Shown here: positions 58,820 through 64,000 of the stretch, one piece after another
Layout: the number at the start of each line of letters is the position of its first letter
Position numbering within the stretch: the first letter of the stretch is position 1
From: a virus
Virus record (IMG/VR): IMGVR_UViG_3300036859_000816
Span: 1-64,000 of that record
Strand: one strand, 5' to 3'
Length of the DNA stretch: 64,000 nucleotides
Position numbers and translations under genes: made by a program
Notes under the pieces: generated by a model
Told to the model about the DNA's origin: nothing
Database searches by the model: none
What the model saw: the letters and a program-made list of their open reading frames with translations, nothing else

Positions 58820-59662
58820 TTGGACAATTGCGGCGCGTTGGCGGCAAAATCTGTGGTTGTGACTGATCGACTAGCTGCTACCGCTCTCCGCATACTCGCT
58901 CCGCGAGCCGTCGTGTTTGGATTCGGCAATCCGGACAGCTTGCAGAATGTCATCACGACCGACCTGCCGAACGGCGCCGAGTGCTTCGTTATCGAGGACC
59001 GGACGCTGTATCGGCTGAACAAAACGCTGACGGTTACACCGCCCGGCGGAATTCAACCGGTCGGTGGTCCGGGACGCTGGGTTCCCGATTTCGGTCCAAC
59101 CGGCCCAACGGGACCCACCGGAACGAGCGGAAGTACGGGACCGACCGGAGTCGGCACGACGGGTGCGACCGGTACAAGCGGCGCAGCAACCTTCGGACGC
59201 GCCTCGATGCAATTCGATCCGAGTGTGTTCGGAACCGATGGTGTGTTCGACGTTGCCGCACAAAATAATTGGATAGGAGCCGATAGCACGCAGGTTGCCT
59301 ACGTTGTTCAAACGACACTGAGTGCCGATTGGTCACTGAATGGAACTACTGGCGTGCTGACGTACTCCGGCGTGGATGCATTCTACGCGTTCGTCGGATC
59401 CGTCAATCTGAACTCTCAGGATGGCGTTGCGCGTAATATCGAGGTCGCGTTTACCAAAAATGGTGCATTCATCGGTTCGCCAACCGCTATCTTGAATGCT
59501 ACCGGCGGCTTCACCAATGCGCTCAACTTCATGCCGTATAATCCCACTGCGATGTTCGCCGTATCCGCGACCGATACGATTCAAATGATCGCGCGTAACG
59601 TCGATGCGAACGCAAACCTCGAATACAACCGCCTGAGCGCCATTGGCTGGCGCGTCGGTTAA
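58820..59662 (+). CDS. Spike-like protein with collagen-like repeats and C-terminal beta domain
   Basis: 280 residues, TTG start assumed. Residues about 92-124 are Gly-x-Thr repeats (GPTGPTGPTGTSG, then more), a collagen-like stalk. The remaining 150 residues are beta-rich (YVVQTTLSADWSLNG, YSGVDAFYAFVGSVNL, NIEVAFTKNGAFIGS), like the C1q/TNF-type trimeric head seen after collagen stalks, as in the PRD1 spike protein P5. Proposed role: host-binding spike at virion vertices. No tail-fibre signature is seen. Confidence 0.65.
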   Translation: MDNCGALAAKSVVVTDRLAATALRILAPRAVVFGFGNPDSLQNVITTDLPNGAECFVIEDRTLYRLNKTLTVTPPGGIQPVGGPGRWVPDFGPTGPTGPTGTSGSTGPTGVGTTGATGTSGAATFGRASMQFDPSVFGTDGVFDVAAQNNWIGADSTQVAYVVQTTLSADWSLNGTTGVLTYSGVDAFYAFVGSVNLNSQDGVARNIEVAFTKNGAFIGSPTAILNATGGFTNALNFMPYNPTAMFAVSATDTIQMIARNVDANANLEYNRLSAIGWRVG

Positions 59663-59667
59663 GCGTG

Positions 59668-59754
59668 ATGCGGCCTGAACCACGGAAGCGACGTAAATCG
59701 GTATTTTTTGGCGGTAAATCGCGAAAATTCGCCAAACCGGCGAGGACCGGTTAG
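59668..59754 (+). CDS. Possible 28-residue basic peptide
   Basis: MRPEPRKRRKSVFFGGKSRK... is very basic and ends TAG 9 bases before the next gene. No strong Shine-Dalgarno. It is like the other short basic proteins of the genome, but it could be chance. Confidence 0.35.
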   Translation: MRPEPRKRRKSVFFGGKSRKFAKPARTG

Positions 59755-59763
59755 AAAGACAAC

Positions 59764-60117
59764 ATGAGCTACGCGGGCCTCGGCGCTCATCCCATCCACC
59801 GAAGCCGAGTGGTCACAAGTTCGACCAGCTACGCACGCTTGCATCCGAGTTACTGGCAGGCATTGCAGCCCGACGGACCGTGGGAAGCGGGAGCGCCCGG
59901 CTGGTACACTGCTCCGTATGTCGGCTGGGGCCAGAATCCCGATCGGCACTTGCCTCCCATTCTCGCCAATGATGGCTGCTGCAGTGGATGCGGCGGCTGC
60001 GGCAGTACAGGACAGACCGAAGACGTCTTCCTGAAGCCGCCCATTTGGCCGATCTTTGTCCTACTCGGCGTTGCGGGCCTGGGCATGTTGGCTGTCTACA
60101 AGCTCGCGCAAGATTGA
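59764..60117 (+). CDS. Virion-type protein with GLGA start and C-terminal anchor
   Basis: 117 residues. MSYAGLGAHP has the motif at the very start. A CCSGCGGCG cluster lies near residue 77. The end is a membrane segment (IWPIFVLLGVAGLGMLAVY) and KLAQD. Confidence 0.6.
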   Translation: MSYAGLGAHPIHRSRVVTSSTSYARLHPSYWQALQPDGPWEAGAPGWYTAPYVGWGQNPDRHLPPILANDGCCSGCGGCGSTGQTEDVFLKPPIWPIFVLLGVAGLGMLAVYKLAQD

Positions 60118-60182
60118 TGGGGTTGACGGATTACCGTCGGCGTGGCCAAGATAGCCTCGTTCCAGAACGAAAGGATCGAACC

Positions 60183-60455
60183 ATGCCGCCTCCCAAACTG
60201 GTCGAAATAATCACTGGCGTTCAGATGTCGGTTCCGCCATTGCCTCCCGGTGTTGCTGCCGAAGGAAGCGTTGCCGTGCCGCAGGTTCAGGCCGGCGACT
60301 TTGCCGTCGTGAATTTCGAGAATGCGCTACCGGATCAGGTCGTCGATTCTCCGCCGCGGGCCAGTGCAGGTCAGCTGCACTTCCGTTTCATCAACGGCGG
60401 TTCCGTCGCTACCGAATCAGTGCTCATTTTCATCGATATTCTGCTCGCTCGCTAA
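60183..60455 (+). CDS. Small beta-rich virion-like protein
   Basis: 90 residues from MPPPKLVEII with AAGGA upstream. Alternating strands (DFAVVNFENALPDQVV, LHFRFINGGSVATESVLIFI) and no cysteine or membrane segment. It may be a small capsid, penton or spike-base protein. It ends the virion locus. Confidence 0.5.
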   Translation: MPPPKLVEIITGVQMSVPPLPPGVAAEGSVAVPQVQAGDFAVVNFENALPDQVVDSPPRASAGQLHFRFINGGSVATESVLIFIDILLAR

Positions 60456-60500
60456 CGTAGACTTGACGTAGGCAGCGTGTAGCGACATGATGCGTGCCCA

Positions 60501-60686
60501 ATGGCATCGGCACGCACGAAAGTTGATCGCAAAGACGTCTTGATACGCGTTCGCGTGACGGAAGCGCAGCGGCGCGTATTTTTCAAGGCGGCCAACCAGG
60601 CTGGCCTCGATTTATCGAGCTGGCTGCGCACGATCGCACTCGACGCCGTGGAACGTCGCCGACCCTTTGCGGAAGGTCGGGGGTAG
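60501..60686 (+). CDS. Ribbon-helix-helix DNA-binding protein
   Basis: 61 residues. KDVLIRVRVTEAQRRVFFKA forms the beta-ribbon and first helix, LDLSSWLRTIALDAVE the second helix. This is the MobC/Arc-like ribbon-helix-helix length and pattern. A likely repressor for virion or late genes. Its site is not identified. Confidence 0.7.
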   Translation: MASARTKVDRKDVLIRVRVTEAQRRVFFKAANQAGLDLSSWLRTIALDAVERRRPFAEGRG

Positions 60687-60689
60687 CGC

Positions 60690-61310
60690 ATGGCCGACGA
60701 CGAGAAGTCCAAGCAACTCGAAGCGCCGATGGCCGTTTGGGTGAAGGGCGGCACGACGTCAATGCAGCATGATGTCGAGCAGCAACGTCAGGCGGCTGAG
60801 GCCGAAGCTCGACGTGATGTCGAGGCGGAGCGTCACCGTATTGCGCTCGCAAATCCGATGGAAGCGCGCATGCACACGATGTCGCTCAGTAATCGGCAGC
60901 GCGACGCCATGGTTGTGCTCGGCTTCAAACACGCCAAGGACAACAAAATCGACAATTGGATGACGTGCGAGCTCTACCGCATTGGCGACGCTGAGCACGA
61001 GCGGCTCGTCCTACAAATCTGCTGCCCGTACTGCGTGAGCAAACACGGTCGTTCACTCGGCCAGTCGCAGTACCACATTCATCAGGACCACCGTGACTTC
61101 AGTCTGGATCAGCGTACGCGAGAGCAGCGTAAGGAGCACTCACTTGGTGTTCCCGTTGCTGGCGACATCTGGATCAATCCGGAGAACGTCGAGGAAGTCA
61201 TCAAAGTGGCGGGCACAATTACAACGCATGGTTGGATCCGCTGCGACGGTCTCGGCTGCACGTGGTCGTTTCGCATTGATGACAGCGTCATCATTACGAG
61301 GTCGACGTGA
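60690..61310 (+). CDS. Hypothetical zinc-binding-like protein
   Basis: 206 residues. A charged coiled N-terminus (VEQQRQAAEAEARRDVEAER) is followed by CCPYC with HIHQDH and a later CDGLGC. A metal site is likely. Not a GLG virion motif: CDGLGC is part of the Cys pair. Function unknown. Confidence 0.55.
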   Translation: MADDEKSKQLEAPMAVWVKGGTTSMQHDVEQQRQAAEAEARRDVEAERHRIALANPMEARMHTMSLSNRQRDAMVVLGFKHAKDNKIDNWMTCELYRIGDAEHERLVLQICCPYCVSKHGRSLGQSQYHIHQDHRDFSLDQRTREQRKEHSLGVPVAGDIWINPENVEEVIKVAGTITTHGWIRCDGLGCTWSFRIDDSVIITRST

Positions 61311-61588
61311 GCCGCAAGTGGAAGCCTGAAGTCATCATCGGCGGCGGTGAGCCTAAGCCGCAAGATCCCAATCCGATGACGAGCGACTTCGGCCATGCCG
61401 TCGATCAGTTCGTTGCCGGTTGGTACAAGCGCCACCCACAGCTCGACCAGGATGCAGCGCTGATTGTCCTAATGCAATACGTGGCCGGTTTAGCCGTAAC
61501 CCGCGGCTGTCCGGAAATCGATTACGTACGCTGCTCAACGGACCTCTATCAGATGGAGGCGCAGGCACGGAACAAAGACGGCGCATGA
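61307..61588 (+). CDS. Small hypothetical protein
   Basis: 93 residues, GTG start in a GTGA overlap. Acidic with a helical core (VDQFVAGWYKRHPQLDQDAA) and two Cys. Overlaps the next gene by ATGA. Confidence 0.5.
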   Translation: MSRKWKPEVIIGGGEPKPQDPNPMTSDFGHAVDQFVAGWYKRHPQLDQDAALIVLMQYVAGLAVTRGCPEIDYVRCSTDLYQMEAQARNKDGA

Positions 61589-61959
61589 GCGAAGCGTTCA
61601 TCGAATTGTGCGAACTGATTCGCCAGGCTGGTCTCGAGCTGCGACTGTACGGGCGTCCCGTCACCAAACAGCAGGTGCTCGAGTACGCACAACAGCATTC
61701 AATGATGAGGATAGCGACGATGAGCAACTCGAATACGGACACAAATTGGAAATTTTCGGATGAGCTCGACGGATTGAAATTGGGCACGGCCGAAGAAGAG
61801 CGGCACCGGGCGAAGCTCTGGATGGACACGGCTGCGCAGCATGGGCGTAACGAAGAGTACTGGCGCAATCGCTGTCGCAAAGCCGAAGAAGTCATCAACG
61901 AATTCGTCAAACAGGCCGGCAAAGCGGGCTATACGATCAGCGCTAAAAGCGATGACTAG
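61585..61959 (+). CDS. Helical protein, paralogue of 13241-13528
   Basis: 124 residues from MSEAFIELCE. LGTAEEERHRAKLWMDTAAQ and RNEEYWRNRC are nearly the same as in the 13241-13528 product. The N-terminal 60 residues are unique to this copy. The shared helical block may bind a common partner. Confidence 0.6.
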   Translation: MSEAFIELCELIRQAGLELRLYGRPVTKQQVLEYAQQHSMMRIATMSNSNTDTNWKFSDELDGLKLGTAEEERHRAKLWMDTAAQHGRNEEYWRNRCRKAEEVINEFVKQAGKAGYTISAKSDD

Positions 61960-63292
61960 CGAGCGTATGGATGAAACGGCCGCGCGAGCACCCGTCGAAG
62001 GGCAGCTCGAACGCGAACGACCGTACTTTGCACCGGGTCAAACAGCGGAGCACCTATTCAGTGTGCTCTATCAAGGCGAATACGAGACGCTCGGGGACGG
62101 TACCGCTATTGCCGTCCGCCGGCATGCGACGGCCTTGGCAGCAAGTGGTATTCCCGTACAGCTGCGGAGCTTTTCGAACATCGTCGTCAATCGCTACGGT
62201 GTGCGCGAGCCGGCGCACCTCGGCATTCCGGCACCCGTCGAAGCTGAAGTCGGTGCGCTGCGCAAGACATCGGTTCAAGCGCTCATTCCTGTCATCAAGC
62301 ATGCGGTCATCGCCAGCGCGGAACACGCGCGCAACATCCTAATTCCTCATGGCGCCATCGGTACCGATACGATGGCAACCGTCGAGCTGCGGCGCTCGAT
62401 TTGCCAAAATACGATCTTGTACACGGTCTGGGAGCGCAGCCGCATCGATGAAACGTTGGCGCGTGAACTTGACCGCGCGGCGCAGCTCTGGGTGCCGTGT
62501 GTACAGAACGCGCAAATGTTGGAGTCCAGCGGCATCGCTAAACACAAGATTCACGTCGTGCCGCACCCGTATCGGCCTGATGATGATCTCACCAAACTGC
62601 TCGATCGCAAACCGACGGACTGGCGTCTGTTCTATTCGATCGGCCGCTGGGAACCGCGCAAGGCTTACGCGGAGCTAATTACAGCGTTTCTGCGTGCGTT
62701 TACGCCGAGCGACAAGGTCATGTTGACGATCAAGTACTCGGGCAATGGCAATTGGCAAGGCTACCCGACGCCAGCACAGGCTTTATACATGGCTCTCGAT
62801 TCGACCGTCAGGAAACATTGGACGGAAGAGCAAGCACGCCAACGTATCCGGTTCATCGACAAGCACCTCAGTGCTTCAGGAATCATTGAACTGCATTTCC
62901 GCAATAACATTTACGTCTCGTGTTCGCATGGCGAAGCGTGGAACTTCGGCGCATTTGACGCGATACAAGCCGGCAACTCTCTCGTGTACGTGCCATGGGG
63001 CGGCGTAGTGGATTACGCTTCACCGAACGACACCAGAGTGCCGTTACGCGGCATGCAGCCAGTACATGCCAGTTATGGATGGGCCGAAAGCGAATGGGCA
63101 GGATTTGAAATCGACGACTTGGCGCTCGCTCTGCGCTCCACTCCAGTGCGCAGCGCGTACGGGCGGCCGCTGCATTTTAGTCACTTCAGCGCGCCGGTAG
63201 TTGGCCGACAAATGCGCGATCTTGTGCTCCAGCTCGCCGACGAACGAGCGCCAGCTGCAGCTGCGTACTATCGAGGAAAGGTCGATGGCTAA
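61952..63292 (+). CDS. GT-B glycosyltransferase (family 4-like)
   Basis: 446 residues. RLFYSIGRWEPRKAYAELITA is the nucleotide-sugar domain opening (xxxGRxxxxKG-like). CSHGEAWNFGAFDAIQAGNS is the E-x7-E region that binds the donor (Glu in HGEAWN). The N-terminal half is the acceptor domain. It shares context with small zinc proteins, so the target is unclear. The start is the ATG inside the overlap with the previous gene. Confidence 0.8.
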   Translation: MTSERMDETAARAPVEGQLERERPYFAPGQTAEHLFSVLYQGEYETLGDGTAIAVRRHATALAASGIPVQLRSFSNIVVNRYGVREPAHLGIPAPVEAEVGALRKTSVQALIPVIKHAVIASAEHARNILIPHGAIGTDTMATVELRRSICQNTILYTVWERSRIDETLARELDRAAQLWVPCVQNAQMLESSGIAKHKIHVVPHPYRPDDDLTKLLDRKPTDWRLFYSIGRWEPRKAYAELITAFLRAFTPSDKVMLTIKYSGNGNWQGYPTPAQALYMALDSTVRKHWTEEQARQRIRFIDKHLSASGIIELHFRNNIYVSCSHGEAWNFGAFDAIQAGNSLVYVPWGGVVDYASPNDTRVPLRGMQPVHASYGWAESEWAGFEIDDLALALRSTPVRSAYGRPLHFSHFSAPVVGRQMRDLVLQLADERAPAAAAYYRGKVDG

Positions 63293-64000
63293 TCTACTTT
63301 ACGAAACCTGCGCACACTGTGCGGAACAGCGTGCACATTTCGATATCAAAGCGTTGCACTGTTCGTGGTGTCGCGGCACGGGATTTATTCTGAAGTCGTA
63401 TGTGTGCAATGTATGTGGCGACGCCGTACGTCTGGACATGTACGGCGAGCTGGGTCTGCCTGATTTGAAGATTACAGGCAGCTATGGTTCGATGTACTTA
63501 AACGATTACCATACCTATTTCTTCGCACTGTGCGAGCGCTGCCTGCGCAATCTGTTCGAGCACATGGAAGTTCCGCCGGAAGTTCGCGACGTACACGACG
63601 GAGACGTCTTGTACAAAGGAGATCGAGAGACGTACGTTCGGATGTTGTGGCTGCGCACTGGCGCAGAGCAGCGCAAGTTGAAGCTTACGCAAGGCTTATG
63701 CACATACACCGAATTCTGCCGCAATGAAGCCCACTGGCGCGTATTTTACTCGGCGTCAGTGAGCGACGAAGCGCTGTGCGACTCACACAAGTCGAGCGTG
63801 GACCATTGCGCGAATGCGACAGTTGTGCCCGCAGAGCCGTTGCAACATGTACCGGTCGACGTGAAAGATCAAACGGAAGAGCAACGGTGGCTCGTTGCAT
63901 CGGAGTGGCTACGAGCGCAGCCCAAGCAAGCATGGCAGTACATGCCTGAGTGTCTCAAGCCACTAACTAACGCTCCAGATGCGACATCGACGTGGTGGTT
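63285..64000 (+). CDS. Cys-rich protein, cut off by the window end
   Basis: Starts MANLLYETCAHCAEQ at an ATG overlapping the previous stop and runs open to the last base (238 codons, no stop). CAHC, CSWC, CNVC and CERC pairs give two or more zinc sites. The C-terminal part is helical (QRWLVASEWLRAQPKQAWQY). A zinc-binding regulator or endonuclease cofactor is possible; not assigned. Confidence 0.65.
   Translation, partial: MANLLYETCAHCAEQRAHFDIKALHCSWCRGTGFILKSYVCNVCGDAVRLDMYGELGLPDLKITGSYGSMYLNDYHTYFFALCERCLRNLFEHMEVPPEVRDVHDGDVLYKGDRETYVRMLWLRTGAEQRKLKLTQGLCTYTEFCRNEAHWRVFYSASVSDEALCDSHKSSVDHCANATVVPAEPLQHVPVDVKDQTEEQRWLVASEWLRAQPKQAWQYMPECLKPLTNAPDATSTWW

Noticed and set aside
60690-61310. 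GLG virion motif in CDGLGC
   Set aside because: The residues lie in a cysteine pair of a likely metal site, and the protein has no membrane segment or virion-like layout.

Overview
The window looks like part of a large bacterial virus genome, or an integrated copy of one. It is GC-rich and almost fully coding. The genes are small, and most neighbours overlap by ATGA, GTGA or TGATG. No gap between genes is longer than about 210 bases. The host cannot be named from this sequence alone. The H-NOX-type haem protein at 7014-7574 resembles a form I associate with Myxococcota, so a myxobacterium-like host is my best guess (inference).

Layout. (1) 13-18475 is almost entirely minus strand. It holds small accessory and metabolic genes: thymidylate synthase ThyX, a MazG-like pyrophosphohydrolase, a DUF3310 protein, a RuvC-like resolvase, a cupin-like protein and many zinc-knuckle proteins. 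It also has two HExxH metallopeptidase-like proteins (one fused to a GHKL ATPase), a glycosyltransferase, an H-NOX protein and a few virion-like proteins. A lytic transglycosylase and a tRNA-Met(CAT) lie on the plus strand inside this block. (2) 18476-18685 is the divergent control region. (3) 18686-35009 is the plus-strand replication and recombination block: YqaJ-type exonuclease, beta sliding clamp, RecT annealing protein, an initiator-like protein with iterons inside and just after its gene, CHC2/TOPRIM primase, MT-A70 methyltransferase, DnaB-like helicase, C5 methyltransferase, a second degenerate RuvC-like protein, ParB and a very long coiled-coil protein. (4) 34999-37323 is a short minus-strand island: metallophosphoesterase, GT-B glycosyltransferase and two small membrane proteins. 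(5) 37416-60455 is the plus-strand virion locus. (6) 60501-64000 holds a ribbon-helix-helix protein, zinc proteins, a glycosyltransferase and a gene cut off by the window end.

The virion locus is the most unusual part. I see no terminase, portal, tape-measure, tail-tube or baseplate gene. Instead there are about twenty proteins, most with one hydrophobic segment at the C-terminus. Most of them also carry a recurring x-x-G-L-G-A-like motif. With them are several beta-rich capsid-like proteins, a collagen-like spike with a C-terminal beta domain, proteins with peptidoglycan-binding-like modules, an arginine-repeat (protamine-like) protein fused to membrane segments, and a transglutaminase-fold cysteine peptidase at the head of the locus. 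Together these suggest a large tailless icosahedral virus with an internal membrane, analogous to but far larger than tectiviruses. The GLG motif may be a processing or sorting signal. This is inference from composition and gene content; no homology search was run.

How the parts may work together. ParB, the initiator with iterons, primase, helicase and clamp would form a replisome that recruits a host polymerase, since none is seen here. YqaJ and RecT supply recombination. ThyX and MazG manage nucleotides. The methyltransferases modify the DNA. Lysis or entry would use the transglycosylase and the peptidoglycan-binding membrane proteins.
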